Positions 8,837 through 18,265 are shown, numbered from the stretch's first letter. The stretch: DNA of 64,000 bases from Ferdinandcohnia sp047238305 (GCF_047238305.1 NZ_JBDFMO010000001.1:4340001-4404000), one strand, 5' to 3'. A program made the numbers and translations. The notes: generated from the sequence alone by a model not told the origin.

Positions 8837-8880
8837 AAAACACCTTCCCCTAGTTAGTATAACTAAAAGGAAGGTGTTTT
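8837..8880 (-). promoter_or_regulatory. Leader hairpin covering the modA ribosome binding site
   Basis: AAAACACCTTCC and GGAAGGTGTTTT form a 12-bp stem, with an inner TAGTTA/TAACTA stem around a 3-nt loop. The modA Shine-Dalgarno sequence lies inside the 3' arm on the RNA, and the start codon follows directly. The structure could block translation, act as an attenuator, or be a protein operator. It is not similar to the larger Moco riboswitch. Confidence 0.55.
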
Positions 8881-8887
8881 TGAACAA

Positions 8888-9136
8888 TTATAGGTTTAAT
8901 AATTCAACGTGCTTGACTATGTGTTTTACAAGTCCTTGACGATACTCTTCTTCTCTTTCATTTAACGTGTTGAAGAAAATAATATCGTAAAATACTAGAA
9001 TTTTTAATGAACGTTTGTTAATTCGTAAACAAAAAATGGAAAAGTTTTTTCGCTTTTTCTATTTTTTGAGAATTCACAAGCACTCCCATCACCATATCGG
9101 ATTCATCAATTGCTTCTTTAAATAGTGGAACTGTAG
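8888..9136 (-). other. Intergenic stretch with remnants of a decayed reading frame
   Basis: Two overlapping minus-strand frames without credible start codons read like pieces of one protein: one contains KEAIDESDMVMGVLVNS and the other NTLNEREEEYRQGLVKHIVK followed by a stop at 8888. The amino-acid composition looks protein-like, but the break between frames and the lack of a start suggest a degraded small gene, or chance. I do not recognise the family. Confidence 0.25.
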
Positions 9137-9163
9137 TCACAAGTTGATTATTTTGTGACTACA
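9137..9163. terminator. Perfect inverted repeat downstream of the acyl-CoA dehydrogenase
   Basis: GTAGTCACAA and TTGTGACTAC pair perfectly across an 8-nt loop, ten bases past the stop codon of the dehydrogenase gene. The U run is poor on the gene's strand, so it may be an mRNA-end hairpin or a partial terminator. Confidence 0.5.
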
Positions 9164-9173
9164 TTTTCACATA

Positions 9174-10331
9174 TTATTCCATTTCCTTAAAAGCTAAATC
9201 CGCTAACTTAGCAATTGTCATGTCGTCCATTGGTGGGTTATGAAGTCCTGCTCTCACATCGCGATAGTATCTTTGTAGTGGATTGGATTTATGTAGACTT
9301 TTTGCACCGACAATTCGCATTGCTTTATCAACTACAGAAAGTGCACTATTTGTAGCAATGTATTTGGCAAGACCTAATTCTGGTCCAAGTTGGCTACGGT
9401 CAACAGTTCGATCCCATTTGTCAACAATTGAGTACAGTACATGACGTGCCTGAAGCAGCTCAGCTTCCATTTCCCCAACGACTCGCTGAACATTTGGTAT
9501 CGTTCTTATCGGCCCCTTTATACTATTTGGTGAGTATTCATTTGCGAATTTCACTGCATAATTTCTAGCAGCAATTGCAATTCCTAGGTAACATGCTGGA
9601 ATATGCAGCATCCAGCCACTTGGTATTGCTTTTAATTCTGGGGTTAAAATTTCTACTAAATCATGTTCTTCCAGTTCTACATTTGTAAGTACTAAATCAT
9701 GGCTTCCTGTCCCCCTCATCGAAATGGTATTCCACGTTTCTTCTATTGTAACTCCAGCTTTTGAGCGTTCGACCAAAAACTCACCCACTTGATCTGTGCC
9801 TTCTATCGAAGCAATGACGCCGATATAATCAAGGACAGGGGCCATGGTTGTAAATGATTTTCTTCCCGAAAGAATCCACTTATACCCTTCTTTTTTAGCA
9901 GTTGTTTGAGGTTTTCCTCCTCGAGTAGGGCTGCCCGTTTGGGGCTCTGTTGCAGCACGATTGTATAAGGCTCCTTGCAAAACCTGGTTTGCATAAGAAG
10001 AAAGTTTCTCTTCATCCCAGCGCTGCTTCTCAAATAAATCCATGGTTGCGCCAAGATGCCATCCAATCGACAAGGCGGTTGAGCCATCCCCAACAGCAAG
10101 CGTTTCTTGCAACAATACAAAGTCATACAAGGAAAGACCTTCTTTCCCTCCATATTCCTTTGGTACTGAAAGACTTGTATAGCCTGTTCTTTTTAAATCC
10201 TCAATATTTAATATAGGAAATTCTCCTGTTTCATCATACTTTTGAGCTCTCTCATAAAATCTCTCTGCTAATTCGCTAGCCAGCTTATATAAATGCTTTT
10301 GTTTCTCTGTTTTAATAAATGAAATGGGCAT
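9174..10331 (-). CDS. Acyl-CoA dehydrogenase-family flavoprotein
   Basis: This 385-residue protein has the three-part acyl-CoA dehydrogenase fold: an alpha N-terminal domain with SVPKEYGGKEGLSLYDFVLL, a beta middle domain with TEPQTGSPTRGGKPQTTAKK and WILSGRKSFTTMAPVLDYIG, and a C-terminal helical bundle. The active-site glutamate of classical medium-chain enzymes is not evident; the sequence RYYRDVRAGLHNPP is more like the DszC/SfnB/NcnH-type FMN monooxygenase branch. FAD/FMN binding is safe to infer, but substrate and whether it is a dehydrogenase or monooxygenase are not. ATG 10331 follows AAGGAGAGG. Confidence 0.82.
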   Translation of the reverse strand: MPISFIKTEKQKHLYKLASELAERFYERAQKYDETGEFPILNIEDLKRTGYTSLSVPKEYGGKEGLSLYDFVLLQETLAVGDGSTALSIGWHLGATMDLFEKQRWDEEKLSSYANQVLQGALYNRAATEPQTGSPTRGGKPQTTAKKEGYKWILSGRKSFTTMAPVLDYIGVIASIEGTDQVGEFLVERSKAGVTIEETWNTISMRGTGSHDLVLTNVELEEHDLVEILTPELKAIPSGWMLHIPACYLGIAIAARNYAVKFANEYSPNSIKGPIRTIPNVQRVVGEMEAELLQARHVLYSIVDKWDRTVDRSQLGPELGLAKYIATNSALSVVDKAMRIVGAKSLHKSNPLQRYYRDVRAGLHNPPMDDMTIAKLADLAFKEME

Positions 10332-10473
10332 TTTCACCTCTCCTTTTTCGAATCATCCTTACTAATTCAATATGTATATTATACTATTCCTATTTGAATA
10401 ATTAAAAATAAATGCGCAAACCTGAGGATGTGACACTTCATGAGTTCGTGATTACTTGATGTTAAAAGAAAAA

Positions 10474-10506
10474 AGCTAGACAAAACAGGTACTGTTTTAT
10501 CTAGCT
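10474..10506 (-). terminator. Terminator after the YckD-like gene
   Basis: AGCTAGACAAAACAG pairs with CTGTTTTATCTAGCT over 15 bp with a 3-nt loop; the minus strand continues into TTTTTTC. Confidence 0.85.
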
Positions 10507-10512
10507 CCTCGA

Positions 10513-10848
10513 TTAATCATTGTCGTTGTTATCTTCATCATCATGATGCTTTTTATAATGATGCATTGGGATATATCCATGTTCTTTTATTTTTTGGTAA
10601 TGCTCGTCCAACCATTTAAGCTTTTTATCGGCTTTCTCTTTTGGAAGAACGCCATATTCAACATATTTGTCAATAATCGATTTCTTTGTTTCAAGGAGTT
10701 CAAGATAAAGCTTATCGAGCTCTTGCTTCTGCTGATCAGTAAGCTCTACCTTAGGTCTTTCTTCACTCTTCTCCACTTCAGCGTTTGCATGGATTCCTCC
10801 TAGAAGAAAGAAACTTAATAGTAATACAAAACCAGTCATTCTTTTCAT
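10513..10848 (-). CDS. YckD-like secreted protein (DUF2680)
   Basis: This 111-residue exported protein has a signal peptide ending near GGIHANAEVE and a short helical domain (LTDQQKQELDKLYLELLETKKSIIDKYVEYGVLPKEKADKKL, broken here only by my quoting limits into LTDQQKQELDKLY and VEYGVLPKEKADKKL) that matches the DUF2680/YckD type. The C-terminus is rich in His, Asp and Lys (HHYKKHHDDEDNND), which could bind metal. The family's function is not known. The gene is alone between two hairpins and starts with ATG after AGGAAGTATTTAG. Confidence 0.78.
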   Translation of the reverse strand: MKRMTGFVLLLSFFLLGGIHANAEVEKSEERPKVELTDQQKQELDKLYLELLETKKSIIDKYVEYGVLPKEKADKKLKWLDEHYQKIKEHGYIPMHHYKKHHDDEDNNDND

Positions 10849-10930
10849 CTAAATACTTCCTTTCTCAATTGTGTACCAATTCGTTGTTAGTATCCATTAT
10901 TATCCAAGTTTTATTCATCCCATTTAAAAA

Positions 10931-10949
10931 GGTGGCCATAATGGCCACC
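10931..10949 (-). terminator. Terminator after the TerC-family gene
   Basis: GGTGGCCAT and ATGGCCACC form a compact 9-bp stem; on the minus strand it is followed by TTTTTAAAT. Confidence 0.85.
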
Positions 10950-10954
10950 TGTAT

Positions 10955-11647
10955 CTAAGATGCTTTTTGCTTTTCTTGTATCGACTGTGCTTTTGTTTTC
11001 TTCATCTTTGTTCCAATAAACACAACAGCAATAATGACTAGTGCTTCAAATCCATATTTGATCCATGGATTATCAAAAAAATCCTGTAGGAATGGTTCTC
11101 CTACAATCATTTTTGATGCTGTCCAGGCCAGTATTGCTGCACCGATTGTAACAATGATTGGAAAACGATCAATTAATTTAATAAACAACGTACTTCCCCA
11201 AACCATAATTGGGACTGAAATTATCAGCCCTGCAATGACCAAAACAAAACTACCATGAGCAGCACCGGCAACTCCAAGAACGTTATCAAGTCCCATTAAC
11301 GCATCGGCAACAATTATTGTTCGAACCGCGGATCCAAAAGAACCTTTCGCCTCAATTTCATGATCCTCTTGATCATCAACGAGGAGCTTATAGGCTATCC
11401 AAATGAGGAGAATTCCTCCAACGAGATGTAATCCAGGTATCTCGAGAAGCCATACTACAACTAAGGTAGCAGCTGCACGTATGATAATGGCTCCTACGGT
11501 TCCCCATATGATTGCTCGTTTTTGCTGGTTCTTAGGTAAATTTCTTGCGGCTAAACCGATAACGATCGCATTATCGCCTGCTAAGACGAGATCAATTACT
11601 ACAATTGCAAGTAGAGCTGAAAAAAACTCTCCTGAAAACAATTCCAT
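10955..11647 (-). CDS. TerC-family membrane protein (YjbE/YkoY-like, probable Mn export or metal-loading role)
   Basis: This 230-residue protein has about seven transmembrane helices and the TerC hallmark acidic helices: VIDLVLAGDNAIVIGLAA near residues 18-35 and VADALMGLDNVLGVAGAAHG in the second half. TerC proteins in bacilli (YceF, YkoY, YjbE) export manganese or load metal onto secreted enzymes during Sec transport. The closest by length and sequence feel is YjbE, but this is not certain. I see no yybP-ykoY manganese riboswitch in the 180-bp upstream region. The start at 11647 follows TGAGGTGAATTACTT. Confidence 0.85.
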   Translation of the reverse strand: MELFSGEFFSALLAIVVIDLVLAGDNAIVIGLAARNLPKNQQKRAIIWGTVGAIIIRAAATLVVVWLLEIPGLHLVGGILLIWIAYKLLVDDQEDHEIEAKGSFGSAVRTIIVADALMGLDNVLGVAGAAHGSFVLVIAGLIISVPIMVWGSTLFIKLIDRFPIIVTIGAAILAWTASKMIVGEPFLQDFFDNPWIKYGFEALVIIAVVFIGTKMKKTKAQSIQEKQKAS

Positions 11648-11825
11648 AAGTAATTCACCTCAAAATTAGGTTCCCCCAAATTACATTTATCTTTTAAGAA
11701 TTTGTTCATTAAAAATTGGTATCATAATTGGAAAAATATATTATAATCGTTACAACGATTCATTATTACAACATATAGTACTAGTAGAAAAATTTTATTT
11801 TTCCTAGGAGAAACGGGGAGTATGA

Positions 11826-13961
11826 ATGAAGAAGTTAATTCCATTTGGTTACTTTGCTTCGATTGTATTAATTTTATCTGGTGTTCTTTATTTTTTTGCT
11901 GCAAATTGGCCAGAATTTACACGTTTTGAAAAAGTGGCACTTGCAGTGGCTGCGATTGCTTTATTTTATTTATTATCGGTCCTTTCCTCAAAACTCCTTT
12001 CACATCAAGTATTTTTAGGGAAATGGCTATTGGTTGCAGGTGCAATTTCCTTCGGCTTATGCGTTGCATTAATTGGTCAAATATACAACTCTCATGCAGA
12101 TAGTTATGTACTTTTCCTTATTTGGCTAATACCTGCATTACTGCTTGCGATTTGCACACGTTATGCACCTTTGTCTATTTTAAGCTTTGTGCTTTTCCAC
12201 CTTGCCTATTGGTTCTATATGAATCCCTCATCATACTTCATCGTCCGCACAGATTTTCAGGAGTGGCTCATATATCTCATCATTGCTGTTATTAATTTAA
12301 TCGTATTTTTGCTAACCTTTACGCGATTTTTAGCAAATCATTCGATTCGTTATATGTCTTATACAATGACACATGCCATGTTAATCGGAATGAGCATCTT
12401 TGAATTGTATGAACCGTATAGTGGGTGGACGAATGTTTTATATCTTGTATTTGCGTCCATATCTTATTTCTATCTTGTTACAAAGAAAATTGATAAGTAT
12501 ATTTCAATCATCTTATTCACTATGGTTAGTATTTACGTGTGTACGAAAATCATTGAAATCCCATTTTTGTTTGGAGATGCAATGGGTTACCTTGGATTAC
12601 AAATAATCGGTTCAATAGCCTCGATCGCCCTGATAGTTGGTGGGGTTCTGCTCGCAAGACATTTATCGGCGAAACATACAGAGACTCCGGTGAGTCAGGC
12701 GGTCAAAGGTATCTTAATCGTGATTGTCACACTTATAGGATCCTTTATGTTTTCGATTAGTTTCGGAGGAGTTTTATTCCTGATCTTTTCTAGTTTTTAT
12801 CCAACTGTCATTTTAAGTGTAATATTTATTAGTGTAGGCTTATTTGTGCAAAAGCTTGGACCCTATGTCCGAAACACATTGCTGTTTATCGGTTTTTTCT
12901 CGGGTCTACTTGAGGCATTTTTCCTATCGACATCCATTACGATTTTCTTTTTAATCGTATCGGTCGTGGTCACAATCGTCATGAAGGATGGAATCATTCG
13001 TTTTTTAAGCTATACAACAATCATTGGTTGTTCCTTGAATCTTTTCCTAGATGCATGGGGCCAATGGGTACACTTAGAGTTTGTGTTGATAGGATTTGCC
13101 CTGTTAAACGCAATCATCTATTATGTCGTTCGTTCAGAAACTAAATTAAAAAGAATAAGTTCATTCTATACTTTGCTCTTCTTCTATTCACTAACTTTTT
13201 TAGATAATTTGTTATGGCAGGAGATTTTATATAGTCTGGTGTTCTTTATCATTACGACAACATTAGTCCTTTTCTACTCTCGCCACGACGATGTATTTAT
13301 GTTTCGAATGACACTTGTCTTCTGGATTGCATTATTTATTTCTACCTATTATGACTTAGTTTGGTCACTTGTACACAAATCACTTTCACTTCTAGTTATC
13401 GGGCTTGTCTTCTTTACAATTACCCAATTCTTTGATCGAAGGTCGGGTGTAAAAGTGATTGAAAATGAAATAGTATTTACGAAAAAGCAGTGGAGTCTGA
13501 TTGGACTTATATTCCTTCTCCAATTAGGATTTGTCGGATACCAAATTGGAAGCAATGAATCGCTTTTGCAAAATGGAAAAGAAATTACGCTCGAATTGGC
13601 ACCAGTTGATCCCCGTTCCATGCTTCAGGGGGACTATGTTACCTTACGTTATGAAATTGCCGAAGTTCCTGAACTAACAAATGTTCGTTCCGGAAATCGG
13701 GTTTACATCCTTGCTAAAAAAGATCAAAATGGAGTGTATCAACGTGAGAAAATACTTACCTCCATTGACCCTAAAGAATATCAACTTGCTGAAGATGAAG
13801 TTCTGATTGCAGGTAAATACAATGGATATGATGGGGTAATCCTTGGGATTGAAAGCTATTTTGTCAAAGAAGGAACTGGGTTAGATCTTCAACTTGATGC
13901 CAAACATGCAAAAGTAAAAGTTGCGAAAAACGGAAATGCAATAGTAGAAACCATTTATTAA
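11826..13961 (+). CDS. Large multi-pass membrane protein, DUF2157 with C-terminal GDYXXLXY domain
   Basis: The 711-residue protein starts with a DUF2157-type membrane region (SGVLYFFAANWPEFTRFEKV, then many hydrophobic helices) and ends in an extracytoplasmic GDYXXLXY domain, whose name-giving motif is present as LQGDYVTLRYEI near residue 602. In many bacteria these are separate genes, so this is a natural fusion. Function is unknown; the GDYXXLXY domain is thought to sit outside the membrane. The gene is monocistronic, divergent from the TerC gene. The ATG at 11826 lies 12 bases after CGGGGAG, a plausible ribosome binding site. Confidence 0.82.
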   Translation: MKKLIPFGYFASIVLILSGVLYFFAANWPEFTRFEKVALAVAAIALFYLLSVLSSKLLSHQVFLGKWLLVAGAISFGLCVALIGQIYNSHADSYVLFLIWLIPALLLAICTRYAPLSILSFVLFHLAYWFYMNPSSYFIVRTDFQEWLIYLIIAVINLIVFLLTFTRFLANHSIRYMSYTMTHAMLIGMSIFELYEPYSGWTNVLYLVFASISYFYLVTKKIDKYISIILFTMVSIYVCTKIIEIPFLFGDAMGYLGLQIIGSIASIALIVGGVLLARHLSAKHTETPVSQAVKGILIVIVTLIGSFMFSISFGGVLFLIFSSFYPTVILSVIFISVGLFVQKLGPYVRNTLLFIGFFSGLLEAFFLSTSITIFFLIVSVVVTIVMKDGIIRFLSYTTIIGCSLNLFLDAWGQWVHLEFVLIGFALLNAIIYYVVRSETKLKRISSFYTLLFFYSLTFLDNLLWQEILYSLVFFIITTTLVLFYSRHDDVFMFRMTLVFWIALFISTYYDLVWSLVHKSLSLLVIGLVFFTITQFFDRRSGVKVIENEIVFTKKQWSLIGLIFLLQLGFVGYQIGSNESLLQNGKEITLELAPVDPRSMLQGDYVTLRYEIAEVPELTNVRSGNRVYILAKKDQNGVYQREKILTSIDPKEYQLAEDEVLIAGKYNGYDGVILGIESYFVKEGTGLDLQLDAKHAKVKVAKNGNAIVETIY

Positions 13962-13985
13962 GGAGGCACACTTGCCTCCTTTTTC
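13961..13985 (+). terminator. Terminator after the DUF2157/GDYXXLXY gene
   Basis: AGGAGGCA and TGCCTCCT pair across a 4-nt loop, followed by TTTTC. It overlaps the last base of the stop codon. Confidence 0.85.
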
Positions 13986-14058
13986 TCATGAAAAGTACTA
14001 AAAATCTAAATAATCATGATATAATTTATTCATACTACAAAGAGGGGAGAATCGGAAA

Positions 14059-15258
14059 ATGTTACATAACCTATATGAAGCTTTAGATAATAATTACACC
14101 GAAATGGTCAATATCCGCCGTTATTTACATCAACACCCAGAAGTTTCTTTTAAAGAATATAAAACAGCTGAATACATTGCGAATTTCTATAAAAACATCG
14201 GGGTCGAGGTGCGCACAAATGTTGGAGGCAATGGAGTTGTTGCAAAAATTCACGGTGACAAGCCAGGTCCTACGGTTGCCCTAAGAGCCGATTTTGATGC
14301 ACTCCCAATTCAAGATGAAAAGGATGTACCCTATAAATCGACTGTACCTGGTGTGATGCACGCTTGTGGCCATGATGGGCATACCGCTACATTACTTGTA
14401 CTGGCGAAAACACTCCATGAATTGAGAGATCAACTTGCAGGAAATGTTGTTCTTATCCACCAACATGCGGAAGAATTTGCTCCAGGGGGCGCAATTGCGA
14501 TGATTGAGGATGGCTGTCTCGAAGATGTAGACGTCATTTTTGGAACCCATTTATGGTCAACTACCCCTACAGGAACAATTGAATACCGTGTTGGTCCAAT
14601 TATGGCTGCAGCCGACCGGTTTGAAATTAAGGTTCAAGGGTCTGGCGGACACGGGGCGCATCCGCATACAACAAAGGATGCAATTGTGATTGGATCCCAG
14701 CTTGTCATGAATTTACAACAAATTGTAAGTAGACGAGTTGATCCGATTGAATCTGCTGTCGTAACCCTTGGCTCATTTGTTGCAGAAAATCCATTTAACG
14801 TGATCGCAGACTCTGCGAAACTTGAGGGCACTGTACGAACATTTAGTGAGGATGTACGAAGTCAAATTGAGGCAGAAATTGAACGAATCGTAAAGGGAAC
14901 TTGTATTGCATCTGATTCCTCTTACACATATGCCTATCACCGAGGTTACCCTGCTGTCGTCAATCATAAGGAACAAACTGATTTGCTTGTGGAAGTTGCA
15001 GAGAATGTACCAGGTGTTGTGCATGTAAATGAAACTGCACCTCAAATGGGTGGTGAGGACTTCGCGTATTATTTACAGCATGTTCCAGGAAGCTTTTTCT
15101 TTACAGGGGCAAAGCCAGTAGATGAAGCAAATGCCTATCCACATCACCATCCTAAATTTGATATTGATGAAAAAGCCATGCTCATTGCTGCAAAAACATT
15201 GGGAGCTGCAACCCTGAACTACTTATCAATAGAAAAATCTGAGGAAGCTACAGTGTAA
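14059..15258 (+). CDS. yhaA: M20-family amidohydrolase (YhaA-like N-acyl amino acid amidohydrolase)
   Basis: This 399-residue cytosolic metallohydrolase has the M20D/IAA-amino-acid-hydrolase pattern: RRYLHQHPEVSFKEYKTAEY, HACGHDGHTATLL with metal-binding His/Asp near residues 111-116, HQHAEEFAPGGAIAMIEDG with the catalytic Glu pair, GSGGHGAHPH in the dimerisation domain, and the C-terminal metal His in YPHHHPKFD. It should remove acyl groups from N-acyl amino acids. The start follows AGAGGGGAGAA. Its position next to ecsC matches B. subtilis yhaA. Confidence 0.9.
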   Translation: MLHNLYEALDNNYTEMVNIRRYLHQHPEVSFKEYKTAEYIANFYKNIGVEVRTNVGGNGVVAKIHGDKPGPTVALRADFDALPIQDEKDVPYKSTVPGVMHACGHDGHTATLLVLAKTLHELRDQLAGNVVLIHQHAEEFAPGGAIAMIEDGCLEDVDVIFGTHLWSTTPTGTIEYRVGPIMAAADRFEIKVQGSGGHGAHPHTTKDAIVIGSQLVMNLQQIVSRRVDPIESAVVTLGSFVAENPFNVIADSAKLEGTVRTFSEDVRSQIEAEIERIVKGTCIASDSSYTYAYHRGYPAVVNHKEQTDLLVEVAENVPGVVHVNETAPQMGGEDFAYYLQHVPGSFFFTGAKPVDEANAYPHHHPKFDIDEKAMLIAAKTLGAATLNYLSIEKSEEATV

Positions 15259-15446
15259 AAAGGGCTTGCCAAACAAGGCTAGCGACTTTTGCCTGAAGCA
15301 TGTACTTCTAAATACATCTTTAGTGAAAAGCTAGGACTCTTTTACTCAAGCATGTACCGCTAGACACTTCTTGCGGGGCATGCTTTCTCTTTTTCGTTTC
15401 AAACGCATGTACCGCGTATACCAATCTTGTCAAAAATCCAAAAACA

Positions 15447-15487
15447 AACGCAAGAATGTTGTTGTTTACAGCATTCTTGCGTTTTCA
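15447..15487. terminator. Bidirectional terminator between yhaA and ecsC
   Basis: AACGCAAGAATG and CATTCTTGCGTT form a 12-bp stem between the convergent genes, with T-rich flank TTTCATTT on the plus side and an A-rich flank (AAAAACA) on the other. Confidence 0.8.
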
Positions 15488-15488
15488 T

Positions 15489-16208
15489 TTAGTTACTCTC
15501 TTTTAAGATGCGTAATCGATAACAATTTTTCGCGGTTTCACCCAAATGATCAAGAAGATTATAATTGGCATAGGCTCCGACAACAGCACCAATACCCGGC
15601 AGTAGTTGAAGCATTTTCACGAAATCAATATAATCTCGATACTCCTGTTGGAAAATTCGCCAATCCAATTCCGCTAGACGATATTTTACTTCCTCCCATT
15701 TCTCAATTACTTGTAAGGTTTTCTTTTTATGCTCATCGCTTGAGAAAGCAAGCTGAAACACCTGCAACAAGAAAAGGCGTTCCTCATAGTTTTTCGTATC
15801 AAATCCATGAATCGCAGCCACTTCAAACAAGAACTTCATTTTTATCGACAGAAGTAATGGGAAATCAGCCAACGATAATAGAAATCCTCCTGCTCCAGTT
15901 CCGGCTCCTTCAGCCGCTGCAGTACGTCGATAAACAGTAAGCTTATCTTCAATCAGTTTTTCTTTAACTTGTAATGTCAGCCCTTGAGGATAGCTTCCCT
16001 TCGTTGTATATTCCGAACCAACCAACGTTGCTTGAACCATTTTTTTAATACTTTCGGTAATGACCGTATGAGCTTTCTCAGGAATTAATTCATTCACTTT
16101 TGTTTGTGCTTTTTTCGATACACGTTGGAGCATATTTGACTTTTTAATGAGCTTTTTGCGCCATTGAAATAACTCCTCTTCTACCGTTACCATATACGAA
16201 TCGTTCAT
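15489..16208 (-). CDS. ecsC: EcsC family protein
   Basis: This 239-residue protein fits EcsC, the third gene of the ecs operon. It shows the glycine-rich membrane-associating stretch EGAGTGAGGFLLSLADFPLLL near residues 100-120 (quoted in part: GAGTGAGGFLLSLADFP) and a second near LLPGIGAVVGAYANYNLLDH. Its biochemical role is unknown; in B. subtilis ecsC mutants are mild. It is downstream of ecsB by 60 bp on the same strand. The start follows AGGGTAGAGGTGC. Confidence 0.86.
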   Translation of the reverse strand: MNDSYMVTVEEELFQWRKKLIKKSNMLQRVSKKAQTKVNELIPEKAHTVITESIKKMVQATLVGSEYTTKGSYPQGLTLQVKEKLIEDKLTVYRRTAAAEGAGTGAGGFLLSLADFPLLLSIKMKFLFEVAAIHGFDTKNYEERLFLLQVFQLAFSSDEHKKKTLQVIEKWEEVKYRLAELDWRIFQQEYRDYIDFVKMLQLLPGIGAVVGAYANYNLLDHLGETAKNCYRLRILKESN

Positions 16209-16268
16209 GCACCTCTACCCTTCTTTTCGTTTAGTCATTCTACGTGTGAATAAAAGAAAAGGTTTCAT

Positions 16269-17498
16269 TTAACCATACATGCGATCAAGCTTACGTACTT
16301 TCCCTTTCGAATAAACAAACACAAATAGATAAACAAATACAATACCTACCACTAAGAAAGTGAATGCTGTCGTGATTTCAGCAGTTAGAAACAAGAGTAT
16401 GGTAAATAAAATAGACTGAACAACAAGTAGCTGGAATAATAGCTGTAAATAGGAGGCTAACTTTGCAGCTTCACTTACAGGGTATAAGCGAACCCAAATT
16501 TTCAAGCTATGATGTCTCCATAAAGTAATTAGCTGATAGCCAGTTAAATAAAGAAACAAAATCATAACAAAGGCTTTTCCATATTGAAATGGGACGAAAT
16601 AAATGATTAATCCACCAATAATTGTCAGCCTCACATACATTCCTAAATAGTCACTTGTCCGCAAAAAAGTACGTGTGTAAAGGTAACGAAACGTATTTTT
16701 CTTTGAATACGAAATTGACGCTGTCACCCAATTGAGCCATGGTCTTTTTTTCACCCGTTCCTTTAACTTTGGGACATCAGTGAATAAATTCGCAATTCGG
16801 TAAAAGGATAGCATTCGTTTCGATTCTAATTCGATTAATGTATTCCATTTTAGCCCTTTATTTTCAACTGCTTTATGGAAATAAAGGAGCAACCCTACCA
16901 TGATGACAGCCACACTGCCAATCACAAGAATCGATGCACCTGAAAATAATAAATACATGAGTACGATATTTAAAATAACGCGAATCACGATATCAGTATA
17001 ATAGGTTGAGCTTTCCGTGTAATATTGTGTAAACCACGTCATTAAAAGGTTCCATGCTTTACACAACAACACAATGACGAAAATCCCAGCTAAAGACGAA
17101 AAGGTTTTATCCGTAACAGCTAGATACAAAGGTGCTGCTACCGCAAATACTATTAACAATAAATAGATTTGGGAGAACAAACTATACCAAAATGCCTTTT
17201 GAAAATAAGGAGTTAGCTTCTTTTCAATGGGCAATAAGAAAACGAGGTCAGGCTCTTTTACCAATGTTTGAATACGACTATTTGTTAATATGAACCCTAA
17301 AATGAGCGCAATAATGATGGCATATGGAAAATTTTTTGGAACATCGTGCAGCCAATAATTATAATAATACGCCCCTCCGCCACCTAAAAATAGGAGGGCA
17401 ATCAATAAATGGTCATTTAACATATAGCGTAAGTAACGGCTTATTTCCTTAAAATGTTGGGTTTGACGCTTACTCCATAATTCATTGATATCAATCAT
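16269..17498 (-). CDS. ecsB: ABC transporter permease EcsB
   Basis: The 409-residue protein has a soluble N-terminal leader (WSKRQTQHFKEISRYLRYML) followed by about ten hydrophobic helices, matching EcsB. With EcsA it forms an ABC exporter that supports Sec-dependent secretion, regulated intramembrane proteolysis by RasP, competence and sporulation in B. subtilis. Its start codon overlaps the ecsA stop by eight bases, indicating translational coupling. Confidence 0.9.
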   Translation of the reverse strand: MIDINELWSKRQTQHFKEISRYLRYMLNDHLLIALLFLGGGGAYYYNYWLHDVPKNFPYAIIIALILGFILTNSRIQTLVKEPDLVFLLPIEKKLTPYFQKAFWYSLFSQIYLLLIVFAVAAPLYLAVTDKTFSSLAGIFVIVLLCKAWNLLMTWFTQYYTESSTYYTDIVIRVILNIVLMYLLFSGASILVIGSVAVIMVGLLLYFHKAVENKGLKWNTLIELESKRMLSFYRIANLFTDVPKLKERVKKRPWLNWVTASISYSKKNTFRYLYTRTFLRTSDYLGMYVRLTIIGGLIIYFVPFQYGKAFVMILFLYLTGYQLITLWRHHSLKIWVRLYPVSEAAKLASYLQLLFQLLVVQSILFTILLFLTAEITTAFTFLVVGIVFVYLFVFVYSKGKVRKLDRMYG

Positions 17499-18231
17499 GT
17501 TCTTCTTCCTTTGTTAGGCTGATATAAATATCATCAAGTGTGGCGTTATCCATTTTAAATTGCTGCCTAAGATCCTCCAAGGTTCCAGAGGCCTTTACCT
17601 TCCCGTTATGTAAAATAATAAAAGAATCACAGTACCTTTCAGCCGTCGCAAGAATATGGGTCGACATTAAAATACCTGCACCTTGATTTTTCATTTTGTT
17701 CATTAATTCTAATAATGACTGGATACCAAGCGGATCGAGTCCCACAAATGGCTCATCAATAATATAAAGGTCAGGCTCAACCAGAAAGGCACACATAATC
17801 ATCACCTTTTGCTTCATTCCCTTTGAAAAATGAGATGGGAAGAACTTTACCTTTTTTTCCATTCGAAATTCTTTTAATAAAGGTTGTACCCTTTCTTCGA
17901 AAACTTTCTTCTCTAACCCATATGCCATAGCCGTTAGTTCTAAATGTTCATATAATGTCAATTCATCATATAGAATCGGTGTTTCAGGAATAAAACTAAA
18001 CATAGAGCGATAGGCTTCCATATCCTCTTGAATCGTGTTTCCGTTGATTTGGATGGATCCTTTTTTCGGTTCCATCAGACCAGTGATATGTTTAATAGTC
18101 GTACTTTTCCCTGCACCGTTTAATCCGATTAATCCTACAATCTCATTTTGTTTGACTTGGAAGGAAACATCTTTTAAAACTGGATTTTGTGTATATCCAC
18201 CTGTTAGATTTTTTATCTCTAATAGTGCCAT
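17491..18231 (-). CDS. ecsA: ABC transporter ATP-binding protein EcsA
   Basis: This 246-residue ATPase has Walker A GLNGAGKST (residues 36-44), the signature SKGMKQKV, Walker B LYIIDEPFVGLD and the H-loop STH. It starts at ATG 18231 after AAGGGAGC; the open frame extends 34 codons further upstream, but that part lies in a dispersed-repeat sequence and has no family match, and the chosen length matches B. subtilis EcsA. It is the first gene of ecsABC. Confidence 0.92.
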   Translation of the reverse strand: MALLEIKNLTGGYTQNPVLKDVSFQVKQNEIVGLIGLNGAGKSTTIKHITGLMEPKKGSIQINGNTIQEDMEAYRSMFSFIPETPILYDELTLYEHLELTAMAYGLEKKVFEERVQPLLKEFRMEKKVKFFPSHFSKGMKQKVMIMCAFLVEPDLYIIDEPFVGLDPLGIQSLLELMNKMKNQGAGILMSTHILATAERYCDSFIILHNGKVKASGTLEDLRQQFKMDNATLDDIYISLTKEEEHD

Positions 18232-18265
18232 GGAAAGCTCCCTTCTTACCCGTATTACGTATTTT

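Noticed and set aside
9803..10153. Frame of 116 codons within the acyl-CoA dehydrogenase gene
   Set aside because: Same-strand shadow frame of a well-supported gene, with no domain features.
11648..11825. Manganese (yybP-ykoY) riboswitch ahead of the TerC-family gene
   Set aside because: The conserved core of that riboswitch is not present and the leader space is too short and AT-rich.
15371..15940. Plus-strand frame of 189 codons
   Set aside because: It is antisense to ecsC, crosses a terminator, and has no family features.
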